From: Microbacterium invictum
GTDB taxonomy: Bacteria; Actinomycetota; Actinomycetes; Actinomycetales; Microbacteriaceae
NCBI RefSeq assembly: GCF_014197265.1
Contig: NZ_JACIFH010000001.1
Location: forward strand, 2,976,001 to 3,040,000
Reading direction: 5' to 3'
DNA: 64,000 bases
Below the pieces are notes generated by a model. The model saw only the letters and a list, made by a program, of their open reading frames with translations, did not search any database and was not told where the DNA came from. This document shows positions 45,926 to 54,477 of the stretch, piece after piece; position 1 is the first letter of the stretch, and the number at the start of each line of letters is the position of its first letter. The position numbers and the translations under genes are program-made.

Positions 45926-45958
45926 ACGTCTACCCTTTCGCTATCTACCGGGGTAGAC
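45921..45958 (+). promoter_or_regulatory. Double palindrome, probable vapBC operator
   Basis: GGTAGAC-GTCTACC (45921-45934) is a perfect 14-bp palindrome, and TCTACC-GG-GGTAGA (45944-45957) is a second one, so four GGTAGA half-sites precede the antitoxin ATG at 45967. The first palindrome includes the pcaF stop codon. VapB-type RHH proteins bind such paired sites to repress their own operon. Confidence 0.65.
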
Positions 45959-45966
45959 TCGGCCGT

Positions 45967-46266
45967 ATGAGCCTGAACATCAAGAACGAGGGCACCCACG
46001 CGCTGGTGCGCGAGCTGGCGGCGCTCACCGGCATGAGTCAGACGAGCGCGGTCGAAGACGCCGTGCGCCGGCGGCTGCACGAGCTGCAGGGTGAGACGGG
46101 TGGTGTGCGTGCTTCCCCCGACTACTCTCCGGAGGAGATCGAGCGTCGGCGCGTCGCGGTGGATCGTATCCTGGCCGACTTCCGGGCGCATACGACACCT
46201 GAACAGCGCGCGGCGCTGGCAACTGCAGACGACGATCTCTACGACGAACTCGGACTCCCGAAGTGA
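45967..46266 (+). CDS. vapB: VapB-type antitoxin (ribbon-helix-helix)
   Basis: This short protein (99 aa) starts MSLNIKNEGTHALVRELAAL, followed by TGMSQTSAVEDAVRRRL, the pattern of actinobacterial VapB antitoxins of the Rv0623 type. A charged C-terminal part follows that would bind the toxin. It is repressed probably through the double palindrome at 45921. The stop overlaps the toxin start by 4 nt. Confidence 0.87.
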   Translation: MSLNIKNEGTHALVRELAALTGMSQTSAVEDAVRRRLHELQGETGGVRASPDYSPEEIERRRVAVDRILADFRAHTTPEQRAALATADDDLYDELGLPK

Positions 46267-46670
46267 TCGTCGACTCGTCGGCATTGGTCGCTCTGCTTCG
46301 CAGCGAGCCGCGGGCCGACACGATCAAGAGGCTGCTGCTTGCATACAGTTCGCTCATTTCGGCACCAACCCTGGTCGAGGTGCGCGCTGTCGTCGGTGGA
46401 AAGCTCGGTACCGATGGCGTGCGACGACTGGAAGTGCTGATTCGGCGTTTCGACGTCGGCGTCGTTCCGTTCTCCGAACAGCAGGCGGACATCGCATCGG
46501 CGGCCTACCGCGACTTCGGGCAAGGATCGGGTCATGCGGCCAAGCTGAACCTCGGAGACACCTTCAGTTACGCGCTCGCCTACATCCGCGACGAACCCCT
46601 GCTGTACGTCGGCGACGACTTCTCGCATACGGACATACGTTCTGCGCTCGACGAGCTCGGCGATGACTGA
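46263..46670 (+). CDS. vapC: VapC-type PIN-domain toxin
   Basis: This PIN ribonuclease (135 aa) has acidic positions in IVDSSALVALL (Asp 4), a Glu in APTLVEVRAVV, an Asp in LGDTFSYALA and Asp in YVGDDFSHTD. The start is GTG. It pairs with the upstream RHH antitoxin. The last 8 nt overlap the start of the PcaR-like gene, so the toxin-antitoxin pair has been inserted tightly between pcaF and its regulator. Confidence 0.9.
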   Translation: MIVDSSALVALLRSEPRADTIKRLLLAYSSLISAPTLVEVRAVVGGKLGTDGVRRLEVLIRRFDVGVVPFSEQQADIASAAYRDFGQGSGHAAKLNLGDTFSYALAYIRDEPLLYVGDDFSHTDIRSALDELGDD

Positions 46671-47487
46671 GGCGGATGCCGGGGGGCCGCGCGACGGCAC
46701 CGCGACCTCGCCAGGGGGCGCGCTGGCTTCCAAGAACGACAGCGTCCAGTCGCTCGTCCGCGGCCTCGCCGTCATCCGCGCGTTCGACGTCGAGCACCCC
46801 GCGCTCACCCTGAGCGATGTGGCGCGGCGGGCCGGCATCACCCGCGCCGCGGCCGGCCGGTTTCTGCGCACGCTGGAGCAGCTCGGCTACGTCCGGGCCG
46901 ACGGCCGCGACTTCTCGCTGACGCCCCGGGTGCTCGAGCTCGGTTTCAGCTACCTGTCGGCGCTGTCGATCCCCGAGGTCGTGCAGCCCCACCTCGAGCG
47001 GCTCTCGCGCGAGGTCGATGAGAGTGTGTCGGCGGCCGTGCTCGACGGTGGCGACATCGTCTACATCGCGCGGGTGCCCACGCGCCGCATCATGAGCGTG
47101 CGCATCACGATCGGCACGCGGTTCCCCGCGTTCGCGACCTCGATGGGCCGGGTGCTGCTCGCCGCTCTGCCGGAGCCCGACCTCGACGCCGCACTCGCGG
47201 CATCCGCCCACCCGAGCCTCACGGAACGCACGGTGACCGACGAGGCTGCGCTGCGTGCCGAGATCGGGCGGGTGCGCGACCAGGGCTGGGCGCTCGTCGA
47301 CGGCGAGCTCGAGCCGGGGCTGCGCTCGGTTGCGGTGCCGGTGCGCGACCGGCGCGGGGCCGTCGTCGCCGCCGTCAACGTGTCGACGAGCGCCACCCGC
47401 GACACCGTCGAGCACCTCGAGGCGCAGCACCTGCCGCGGCTGCTGCGCACTGCCGAGGCCATCGACGCCGAGCTGCGCCTGGTCTAG
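46663..47487 (+). CDS. pcaR: IclR-family regulator of the PcaR/PobR/PcaU type
   Basis: The protein (274 aa) has QSLVRGLAVIRAFD, then RRAGITRAAAGRFLRTLEQLGYV as the helix-turn-helix, and an effector domain with ARVPTRRIMSVRITIGTRFPAFATSMGRVLL, the hallmark segment of beta-ketoadipate regulators. Such proteins sense 3-oxoadipate or protocatechuate. It overlaps vapC and lacks a clear ribosome site, so its expression may depend on coupling to vapC translation. Its TAG shares CTAG with the stop of the convergent purU gene. Confidence 0.85.
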   Translation: MTEADAGGPRDGTATSPGGALASKNDSVQSLVRGLAVIRAFDVEHPALTLSDVARRAGITRAAAGRFLRTLEQLGYVRADGRDFSLTPRVLELGFSYLSALSIPEVVQPHLERLSREVDESVSAAVLDGGDIVYIARVPTRRIMSVRITIGTRFPAFATSMGRVLLAALPEPDLDAALAASAHPSLTERTVTDEAALRAEIGRVRDQGWALVDGELEPGLRSVAVPVRDRRGAVVAAVNVSTSATRDTVEHLEAQHLPRLLRTAEAIDAELRLV

Positions 47488-48362
47488 AACACGATGGTGT
47501 GGTTGCCGTGGCGGATCACGCGGTCCTGCGCGTGCCACAGCACCGCGCGCGACAGCACCTGCCGTTCCACGTCGGCGCCGCGGCGGGTGAGCTCGCCGGC
47601 CGAGTCGGCGTGGGTGACGCGCACGGTGTCTTGCTCGATGATCGGTCCCTCGTCGAGGTCGCCGGTCACGTAGTGCGACGTGGCGCCGATCAGCTTCACG
47701 CCACGCTGCTTGGCCTTCTTGTAGGGCTCGGCACCGATGAACGCGGGCAGGAACGAGTGGTGGATGTTGATCACCGGCACACCCAGCTTCTCCAGGAAGT
47801 CCGCTGACAGGATCTGCATGTAGCGGGCGAGCACCACGAAGTCGACGTTGCCCACCAGCCGTTCGAGAAGCTGTGCCTCGGATTCGGCCTTGTCGGGCCC
47901 GGCCACCGACGGCACGTGGAAGAACGGCACGCCGAAGGTGCGCACGTCCTCGGCCGCGGTGGTGTGGTTCGAGATCACCATCGGGATCGTGACCGGCAGG
48001 TCGCCGCGGCGGTGCCGCCACAGCAGGTCGAGCAGGCAGTGGTCCTGCTGCGACGCCAGGATCGCCATGCGCTTCGGCACGGACTGGTCCGTCAGCGACC
48101 ACTCCAGCTCGAATCCGTCGAGCGCTGCCGCGATCTCGGCCTCGATGCTCGGCCGATCGGCGGCGAACTGCGGCCGGTGGAACACGACGCGCTGGAAGTA
48201 CGCGCCGCCCACGGGGTCATCGGTGTACTGGTCGAACGCGACGATGTTGCCGCCGATCCGCGTGATCATCGCCGACACCGCAGCCACGATTCCGGGGCGA
48301 TCGCTGCCGTGGACGATGAGGCAGGCGTGGTCGGGCAGCAGGTTCGGGCCGTGGATGGTCAT
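47484..48362 (-). CDS. purU: Formyltetrahydrofolate deformylase, second copy
   Basis: This 292-aa protein is highly similar to the 10821-11696 copy: ACT domain (ACLIVHGSDRPGIVAAV), DQSVPKRMAIL, NIHHSFLPAFIG and [17 protein letters not shown]. It hydrolyses 10-formyl-THF to formate and THF. Two copies in one catabolic island suggest high demand for folate recycling during O-demethylation. It is convergent with pcaR, and the two stop codons overlap in the palindromic CTAG (47484-47487). The ATG at 48362 lacks a strong ribosome site. Confidence 0.92.
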   Translation of the reverse strand: MTIHGPNLLPDHACLIVHGSDRPGIVAAVSAMITRIGGNIVAFDQYTDDPVGGAYFQRVVFHRPQFAADRPSIEAEIAAALDGFELEWSLTDQSVPKRMAILASQQDHCLLDLLWRHRRGDLPVTIPMVISNHTTAAEDVRTFGVPFFHVPSVAGPDKAESEAQLLERLVGNVDFVVLARYMQILSADFLEKLGVPVINIHHSFLPAFIGAEPYKKAKQRGVKLIGATSHYVTGDLDEGPIIEQDTVRVTHADSAGELTRRGADVERQVLSRAVLWHAQDRVIRHGNHTIVF

Positions 48363-48435
48363 GGATCGATTCTGCCGTGCGCGGCGCATCGACCGCATCG
48401 GGCGGTCGCCGGGCGGCGTGCGTGCGTCGGGACGC

Positions 48436-49389
48436 TCAGTCCGTGCGCAGTTGGGCCACGTGCGCACCCGCCTCGACGCTGCGGCCGGCTTCGACGAACA
48501 GATCGCGCATCCACGCATGCTCGGGGTCGCGGCCGTGGATCGGGTGCCACCACAGCGCGTTGGTGAGCGGAGTCGGGGCGAACGGCAGGCGCACGGTGCG
48601 CACGCCGCCGGTCCGCACCGCCAGTGGCGCGATCGCCGCCTGGATGATCCCGACGCGCGACGTTCCGGCGATGAAGTGCGACATCGACAAGAAGCTCTCG
48701 ACCACGACCTTCAGCCGCGGTTCGACGCCGAGTTGCTGCACCTGCCGAGCGGCAGAGGTGAACGCGGTGCGCGTCTGGTAGGTCATCACCCACGGCAGTT
48801 CGGCGAGCTGCTGCATCGTCAGAACATCGCCGACGGCGTCGTTGGTGTCGGCCACGATGGCGAGCCAGTCGTCGTGCCAAAGATCGACATACGGGTGATC
48901 GGCCAGCGACCCGTGCGGAATGAGCATGCCATCCACCGACCGCAACCGGGCGGTGGCATCATCGACGATCGTCGGGTTGTGCAGCATGAACCGGAACCGC
49001 ACCCCCGGTGCCCGTTCGGCCGCGAGACGCGAGACGATGCTGCCGACGGTGACGAATCCGTAGTCGGATCCGTAGATCATGAACTCGCGGGTCGACTCTT
49101 CGGGCGACCAGGTCGCTTGGCTCTCGAACACCCGACGCGCGGCGTCGAGCGCCGCCGTCGCGTGCTCGCTGAGCCGCACCGCGAACGGCGTCAGTTCGTA
49201 GGTGTTGCCGCGGCGGGCGAGGATCTGGTCGCCGAAATGGGTGCGCAGCCGCGCGAGCGAGGCGCTCAGCGCCGGCTGGCTGAGGTGCAGTCGCTCGGCG
49301 GCTCGAGTGACGCTCTTCTCGGTGAGCAACGCGTCCAGCGACACGAGCAGGTTGAGGTCGAGGCGCGAGAGCAGGGCGTGGTCGGTCAC
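48436..49389 (-). CDS. LysR-family regulator (NodD/NahR-like)
   Basis: The protein (317 aa) has an N-terminal helix-turn-helix of the NodD/NahR group: RLDLNLLVSLDALLTEKSVTRAAE, then LHLSQPALSASLARLR. A LysR substrate-binding domain follows. GTG 49389 is taken as the start because the conserved N-terminus begins there; upstream codons would add unrelated residues. It diverges from the second LIV importer and the meta-cleavage genes and probably activates them. Two ATC-N9-GAT boxes in the spacer fit this subfamily. Confidence 0.86.
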   Translation of the reverse strand: MTDHALLSRLDLNLLVSLDALLTEKSVTRAAERLHLSQPALSASLARLRTHFGDQILARRGNTYELTPFAVRLSEHATAALDAARRVFESQATWSPEESTREFMIYGSDYGFVTVGSIVSRLAAERAPGVRFRFMLHNPTIVDDATARLRSVDGMLIPHGSLADHPYVDLWHDDWLAIVADTNDAVGDVLTMQQLAELPWVMTYQTRTAFTSAARQVQQLGVEPRLKVVVESFLSMSHFIAGTSRVGIIQAAIAPLAVRTGGVRTVRLPFAPTPLTNALWWHPIHGRDPEHAWMRDLFVEAGRSVEAGAHVAQLRTD

Positions 49390-49428
49390 AGCGGCGTGAT
49401 CCTTCGTTCGGGTGCGTGACCCCAGTGT

Positions 49429-49443
49429 ATCGAAGCTGCTGAT
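49429..49443. promoter_or_regulatory. ATC-N9-GAT box 1, candidate LysR site
   Basis: ATC (49429-49431), 9 nt, GAT (49441-49443) gives the T-N11-A core used by NodD-like LysR proteins. It lies 40 nt upstream of the lysR start, where autoregulation would act. Confidence 0.4.
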
Positions 49444-49546
49444 GTGGAGGCGGGCGCTCATCTTGCGCGTCGATAGTGCGGCCGGACGCGGCGACTCGAG
49501 CGCGCCGCGCCGAGTGCGCGGAGCAGTCGAGGGAGGAGCGGGGGCT

Positions 49547-49561
49547 ATCGACGGGACTGAT
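49547..49561. promoter_or_regulatory. ATC-N9-GAT box 2, candidate LysR site
   Basis: ATC (49547-49549), 9 nt, GAT (49559-49561) repeats the box 1 pattern 118 bp away and lies 74 nt upstream of the importer start, the usual place for activation. Confidence 0.4.
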
Positions 49562-49634
49562 GCCCCGGATAACCGAATCCGCCTTCTGTGATGCCGTGCG
49601 GTGGGTTGTCATTGAGGAGAACGAAGGAGTTCGC

Positions 49635-50426
49635 GTGGCGACGGAGTCAGTTCCCGCGCTTCGGCTGGAAAAGGTCGGAGTGGGGTTTCGCGGGGTCAGG
49701 GCGCTCGACGACGTGTCCTTCGATGTGCCTGCCGGCGGCGTCAGCGCCGTCATCGGCCCGAACGGCGCCGGTAAGACGACGCTGTTCAATTGCGTCAGCG
49801 GCATCTACCGCCATGAGGGCAGCATCCTGCTCGACGGTGAGCCGCTCGACCACATGCGCGCGTTCCGTCGCGCCGCGGCGGGCATCTCTCGCACCTTCCA
49901 GACGCCCGCGCTGCTCGACGACGTCGACGTGCTCACCAACGTCATGCTCGGCACCTACGTGCGCACCCGGGCGGGGCTGATGGCCAACCTCTGGCGCACG
50001 CCCCGCAGCAACCGCGAAGAGGCGCACGCGCGCGAGGTCGCTCGGGAGCTCATCGACCAGGTCGGTCTGAGTGCTCACGCAGCGACCCCCACCGGCGCTC
50101 TGGCGCACGGTGACCGGCGGCGGGTCGAGGTGGCCCGGGCGCTCGTGTCCACGCCGAAGCTCTTGCTGCTCGATGAGCCGGCAGCCGGACTCAGCGACGC
50201 CGACGCCACCGAGCTCATGGACCTCATCGTCGACCACGGGGCGCGCACGGGCACGACCTGCGTACTGGTCGAGCACGATGTGGCCCTGGTGATGCGCTAT
50301 GCGTCGACGGTCGCGGTGCTCGACGCCGGCCGCCTGCTCGCCTGCGGTCCCGCCGAGCAGGTCCAGCACGACCCCGCCGTCATCGCCGCGTACCTCGGCA
50401 CGGAAGCCGAGGTGGATGTCGCATGA
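49635..50426 (+). CDS. Second LIV-type ABC importer, ATP-binding protein (LivG-like)
   Basis: This ATPase (263 aa) has Walker A GPNGAGKTT, FNCVSGIYR, the LivG loop SRTFQTPALLDD, a degenerate signature (ALAHGDRRR) and Walker B LLLLDEPAAG. GTG 49635 is chosen because GAAGGAG lies 6 nt upstream, and residues before it are not conserved. It opens a five-gene importer operon (49635-54307). Similar in layout to the first importer, but the sequences differ throughout, so this is not a recent duplication. The meta-cleavage genes downstream suggest an aromatic or heteroaromatic acid as cargo. Confidence 0.87.
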   Translation: MATESVPALRLEKVGVGFRGVRALDDVSFDVPAGGVSAVIGPNGAGKTTLFNCVSGIYRHEGSILLDGEPLDHMRAFRRAAAGISRTFQTPALLDDVDVLTNVMLGTYVRTRAGLMANLWRTPRSNREEAHAREVARELIDQVGLSAHAATPTGALAHGDRRRVEVARALVSTPKLLLLDEPAAGLSDADATELMDLIVDHGARTGTTCVLVEHDVALVMRYASTVAVLDAGRLLACGPAEQVQHDPAVIAAYLGTEAEVDVA

Positions 50427-51175
50427 CGCTGCTCGGACTGCGGAATCTGACTGCCGCCTACGGCCGCGTCGAAGTGCTGCACGGAATCGACCTCGACATC
50501 GAGGAGGGCAGCATCGTCGCCCTGCTGGGGCCGAACGGCGCCGGCAAGACCTCGCTGCTGCGCGCCATCTGTCGCATGATCGGCGTCCGCGGCCAGGCGA
50601 GCTTCGACGGCGTCGAGCTGGCGAACAAGCGCACCGCGCAGATCGCCCGTCTCGGCATCGGGCACGTGCCTGAGGGCCGCGGCACCTTCACCGACTTCAC
50701 CGTGGAAGAGAACCTGCGGCTCGGCAGCGCGGCACGCCCAGCGGGACGCCGCCAGGACTCGACCGCGGACCTGGAGCGCATCTACGACACGTTCCCCATT
50801 CTCAAGGAGTTCCGGGGCCGCCCCGCCGGCGCGCTGTCGGGCGGACAGGCGCAGATGCTCGCCGTCGCCCGCGCGCTGCTGGCGCGGCCGCGACTGCTGC
50901 TGGTCGACGAACCCTCGCTCGGGCTCGCACCGCTGACGACGAAGGAGCTGTTCGCGCAGTTCGTCTCGCTGCGCGAGCAGTGGGATCTCACCATTCTGCT
51001 GGCCGAACAGAACGCCCGGCTGTCGCTGCAAGTGGCCGATCGGGCCGTGCTGCTCAACCGTGGCCGGGTCGTCCATGACGGCCCCGCGCGCGACTTCCAC
51101 TCGGCAGACGCGCTGCAGGCACACTACCTGGGCGGCGGGCCGCAGCCCGCCGGATCGACGGAGGAGGCACCGTGA
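50423..51175 (+). CDS. Second LIV-type ABC importer, ATP-binding protein (LivF-like)
   Basis: This ATPase (250 aa) has GPNGAGKTS, the LivF-typical GHVPEGRGTFTDFTVEENL, signature LSGGQAQ and Walker B LLLVDEPSLGLAP. The ATG overlaps the previous stop by 4 nt and the end overlaps the permease GTG by 4 nt. It forms the ATPase dimer with the 49635 product. Confidence 0.88.
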   Translation: MTLLGLRNLTAAYGRVEVLHGIDLDIEEGSIVALLGPNGAGKTSLLRAICRMIGVRGQASFDGVELANKRTAQIARLGIGHVPEGRGTFTDFTVEENLRLGSAARPAGRRQDSTADLERIYDTFPILKEFRGRPAGALSGGQAQMLAVARALLARPRLLLVDEPSLGLAPLTTKELFAQFVSLREQWDLTILLAEQNARLSLQVADRAVLLNRGRVVHDGPARDFHSADALQAHYLGGGPQPAGSTEEAP

Positions 51176-52053
51176 TCGAGTTCCTGCAGATCAGTCTGGA
51201 CGGCCTGATGACCGGGCTGGTGTACGCCGCCCTCGCCCTCGCGATCAGCGTGGTGTTCCAGGGCACCGGCATGCTGAACCTCGCACAGGGCGAGATGGCG
51301 GTGCTCGCCACCTACATCGCCTACAGCGCCATGATCGCGGGGTGGCCGCTGTGGCTGTCCATCGTGTTCGCGATCGCGGCATCCGGCGTCATCGGTGCGG
51401 CGATCTACCTGCTCGTCGTGCGATGGGTCGATCGCCGCAATCAGACGGCACTGACCACACTTGGCGTCACCCTGCTGCTCGGCATCAACGCGATCGTCAG
51501 CATGATCTGGGGCACCGACCCCCGCAACTTCCCGAACCCCTTCGGCACTTGGGTGGTCGAGTTCGCCGGACTCCGCCTGACGAGCCAGCAGATCGGCGGC
51601 GCGGCCCTGGTGCTGGCAGCGATGGGCCTCATGGCGCTGCTGTTCACCCGCACCATGTTCGGCCTGCGCCTGCGCGCGGTCGCCCAGAACCAATCGTCGG
51701 CGGCGCTGCTGGGCTTGTCGGCCGGGCTGTGGCTGGCAGCGGGATGGGTCGTCGCCAGCGCGGTGGGCACCGTCGCCGGCGTCGTCGCGGCCCCGACGGT
51801 GGGACTCTCGCCGGCGATGCTGACGGTCGCGCTGCTCATGGCGCTGGCGGCCACCAACCTCGGCGGCATCAACAGCCGCATCGGCGTGGTGATCGGCGGT
51901 CTGCTGATCGGACTGCTCTCCGCGATCGGCGGCCGCTACGTTCCCGGCCTCGGGGGCGATCTGAACGTGCTGCTCGCGTTCGCCGTCGTGATCGGCGTGG
52001 TCATGTTCAAGCCGGCCGGGCTGTTCGGCCATGAGAGCACGGTGCGCGCATGA
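51172..52053 (+). CDS. Second LIV-type ABC importer, permease (LivH-like)
   Basis: This membrane protein (293 aa) shows the LivH pattern: LQISLDGLMTGLVYAALALA, MLNLAQGEMAVLATYIAY and KPAGLFG near the C-terminus. The start is GTG 51172. It pairs with the 52050 product. Both permeases and both ATPases overlap by 4 nt, which indicates tight coupling. Confidence 0.87.
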   Translation: MIEFLQISLDGLMTGLVYAALALAISVVFQGTGMLNLAQGEMAVLATYIAYSAMIAGWPLWLSIVFAIAASGVIGAAIYLLVVRWVDRRNQTALTTLGVTLLLGINAIVSMIWGTDPRNFPNPFGTWVVEFAGLRLTSQQIGGAALVLAAMGLMALLFTRTMFGLRLRAVAQNQSSAALLGLSAGLWLAAGWVVASAVGTVAGVVAAPTVGLSPAMLTVALLMALAATNLGGINSRIGVVIGGLLIGLLSAIGGRYVPGLGGDLNVLLAFAVVIGVVMFKPAGLFGHESTVRA

Positions 52054-53090
52054 GCGGGGTCCTGCGCGTGTGGCTGCCCCGCGCCGTCGCCGCAGTCGCC
52101 ATCGTCATCGGCGCGATCGTGCCGTTCCTGGTGAGCGACTACGATCTGTTCGCCGTCAGCCGCGTGTTCGCCGTCGCGCTCGGCGTCATCAGCCTCAACC
52201 TGCTGATGGGCTTCTCCGGCCAGATCAGCCTGGGGCAAGGCGCGGTCTTCGGCATCGGCGGCTACGCGGCGATGATGCTCATCCGCTACGCCGAGTGGAA
52301 CGTCTGGCTGGCCGTCCTGGGCGCCGTCGCGATCTGCGCGGTGGTGGGCGCGATCATCGGCCTGCCGGGGGTGCGCCTGGGCGGGTTCAACCTGGGCCTG
52401 TTGACGATCGTCATCGCGGCCGTCTTCCCCATCGTCCTGTACCGCTTCTCGGACTTCACCGGCGGCCAGGCGGGTATCACTCTCTCCGGCGCCGGTATGG
52501 CGTCGCCGACGATGGCGCTCACCGATGCCCAGTGGATGTATCTCGTGCTGTTCGCGGTGCTGCTGCTGATCATCCTGGTGCTGCGCAACATGGTCTCGCG
52601 GCGTGTGGGCCGGGCGCTCGCGGCGATCCGCGCCAACCCGATCCTGGCCGCGTCGATGGGCGTGGAGGCCGACCGGCTGAAGTTCTCCGTCTTCGTGATC
52701 AGTTCGGCACTGGCCGGGCTCGGCGGGGCCTTCTACGCCTTCGTGCTGGGCCTGGTCGTGCCCGAGTCCTACCCGCTCATCTTCTCGATCACGCTGCTGG
52801 TCGCCTCGGTCGTGGGCGGAAACCGCTCGTGGTGGGGCGCGATCGCCGGCGCCGCGGTCATCGTGTACCTCCCGAGCTGGTTCAGCGCCGCCGTCCCCAG
52901 CGACACGTCCGCCTACCTCGCGCAGCTCGTCTTCGCGATCGTGTTGGGCGTGTGCATCATCCTGGCTCCCGCCGGCATCGGCGGCCTCGTCGCACGCGCC
53001 TTCGCCGCCATCGTCCCCGGCCGTGCCGGCCCACCCGCCACCGCATCCACCCCATCCACCACCCACAGCAACCGACAGGATATTCAATGA
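52050..53090 (+). CDS. Second LIV-type ABC importer, permease (LivM-like)
   Basis: This permease (346 aa) has GFSGQISLGQGAVFGIGGY, the cytoplasmic loop RRVGRALAAIRANPILAASMG and a C-terminal Pro/Thr/Ser tail (TASTPSTTHSN). The tail is hydrophilic and similar in character to that of the first importer's LivM. It overlaps the binding-protein ATG (ATGA at 53087-53090). Confidence 0.87.
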   Translation: MSGVLRVWLPRAVAAVAIVIGAIVPFLVSDYDLFAVSRVFAVALGVISLNLLMGFSGQISLGQGAVFGIGGYAAMMLIRYAEWNVWLAVLGAVAICAVVGAIIGLPGVRLGGFNLGLLTIVIAAVFPIVLYRFSDFTGGQAGITLSGAGMASPTMALTDAQWMYLVLFAVLLLIILVLRNMVSRRVGRALAAIRANPILAASMGVEADRLKFSVFVISSALAGLGGAFYAFVLGLVVPESYPLIFSITLLVASVVGGNRSWWGAIAGAAVIVYLPSWFSAAVPSDTSAYLAQLVFAIVLGVCIILAPAGIGGLVARAFAAIVPGRAGPPATASTPSTTHSNRQDIQ

Positions 53091-54307
53091 AGACTTCCCG
53101 ACGTGCCGCGCTCGCCTCCCTGGCGTTGCTGAGCGCCGCCGCACTCACCCTCAGCGCCTGCACCGCGCGCAACGCCACGCCCGCAGACGGAGGTGAGAGC
53201 GAGGATGCCGCACCGATCGTCATCGGTGCCAGCTGGCCGCAGAGTGGTCCGCTGGGCGCGGTGGCACCGGGCCTGACCGGCCTCGAGACCTATATCGACA
53301 TGACGAACGAAGCCGGCGGCATCGACGGTCACCCGATCGAGCTGGTCACCGCCGATGATGCCTACGACCCGGCCCGTCTGGTCGAGAACGAGCGCAAGTT
53401 CGTAGAGAAGGACGGCGCCGTCCTCGTGGTCAACTTCGGCGGCATCTCGATCGCCGGCCGCGATTACCTGAACCAGAACGGCGTGGCCGGCATCTCGATG
53501 GCCGGCAACAGCCCGCTCAGCGACATCGAAGGATTCCCGCTGCAGCGGGCGTTCTGGTCCGACGTCTCGTGGGAGGGTCACCTCCAGGCGAATTGGCTCA
53601 AGGCCGAGAAGCCGGATGCCGCGGTCGGCTACATCGGATTCAACAACGACCTGAGTGAGAGCCAGCTCGCCGGCCTGAAGGCGGGGGGCGTCGAACCCGT
53701 CGAGACCGCGCTGGTGGCCCCGGGAACGGCCGACCTCAGTGCACAGATCAGCCAGTTCCAGGCCGCCGCGGTGGACACCGTCATCATCAACATCGGGGCC
53801 CCGACGGTGGGCGCCGTGTTGGCGTACATTCATCAGATCGGGTGGGAGCCGACCATCATCCTCGGATCGACGACGTCGGACTTCACGACGGCGATCCACC
53901 AGGCCGGGGGCGACGCGGTCGAGGGGGCGTACGCGTTCAAGACGTTCATCGATCCGGCCGATCCGCGGTTCGCGGAAGACCCCGACTATCTGGCGTACGC
54001 GGCGGCGGTCACCGAAGCCGGCCATGAGGACGTGCTCGGCGACGCCATGACGATCCAGGGATATGGGCTCGGCGCAGCGATCGTGGCGGCCCTGGAGGGC
54101 GCGGACTCCTACGACAGCGAGGGCATCATCGCCGCGTGGGACTCGTTCTCCGAGCTCGAGAACCCGCTCCTGGTGCCCGGAATCGTCTACGACTCGGGGC
54201 CGCACGGGCGCATCGCCTTCCAGTTCGAGTTCAGCCGGTTCGACGGCACCAGCTGGCTGCCCGAAGGCGAGATCGTCGACGTGCGCGACGAGGGAATCGT
54301 CGAATAG
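53087..54307 (+). CDS. Second LIV-type ABC importer, substrate-binding lipoprotein
   Basis: This receptor (406 aa) has a twin-arginine-free signal peptide with LTLSAC as lipobox (Cys about residue 25) and a type 1 binding fold: GASWPQSGPLGAVAPGL, TNEAGGIDGHPIELVTADD and GYIGFNNDLSESQ. AGGA lies 6 nt before the ATG. It differs clearly from the receptor at 4544, so the two importers should have different cargo. A strong hairpin follows, and the catabolic genes start 170 nt further on. Confidence 0.86.
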   Translation: MKTSRRAALASLALLSAAALTLSACTARNATPADGGESEDAAPIVIGASWPQSGPLGAVAPGLTGLETYIDMTNEAGGIDGHPIELVTADDAYDPARLVENERKFVEKDGAVLVVNFGGISIAGRDYLNQNGVAGISMAGNSPLSDIEGFPLQRAFWSDVSWEGHLQANWLKAEKPDAAVGYIGFNNDLSESQLAGLKAGGVEPVETALVAPGTADLSAQISQFQAAAVDTVIINIGAPTVGAVLAYIHQIGWEPTIILGSTTSDFTTAIHQAGGDAVEGAYAFKTFIDPADPRFAEDPDYLAYAAAVTEAGHEDVLGDAMTIQGYGLGAAIVAALEGADSYDSEGIIAAWDSFSELENPLLVPGIVYDSGPHGRIAFQFEFSRFDGTSWLPEGEIVDVRDEGIVE

Positions 54308-54332
54308 TACGCACTGCGGCGTGACGTGACGA

Positions 54333-54365
54333 CCAAGGAGGTGGGCCCGGAGCCCACCTCCTTGG
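54333..54365 (+). terminator. Strong hairpin after the second LIV operon
   Basis: CCAAGGAGGTGGGC (54333-54346) and GCCCACCTCCTTGG (54352-54365) form a perfect 14-bp stem with a 5-nt loop. There is no U-tract. It should separate the importer from the downstream catabolic genes, or reduce their read-through. Confidence 0.75.
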
Positions 54366-54376
54366 GCATATCAATC

Positions 54377-54402
54377 AAACTGATTCGCAGGATAAACAGT
54401 TT
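54377..54402 (+). promoter_or_regulatory. Inverted repeat upstream of the extradiol dioxygenase
   Basis: AAACTG (54377-54382) and CAGTTT (54397-54402) are perfect inverted arms in an AT-rich patch right after the terminator. The patch is the likely promoter/operator region of the 54478-60762 operon. Confidence 0.4.
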
Positions 54403-54477
54403 CGTCTTCCCTGATACCGATGAGCCCCGCAGAGTAGACGTAGGCCCACAGCGGTGCCCGTCCCGAAAGGATCGAAG

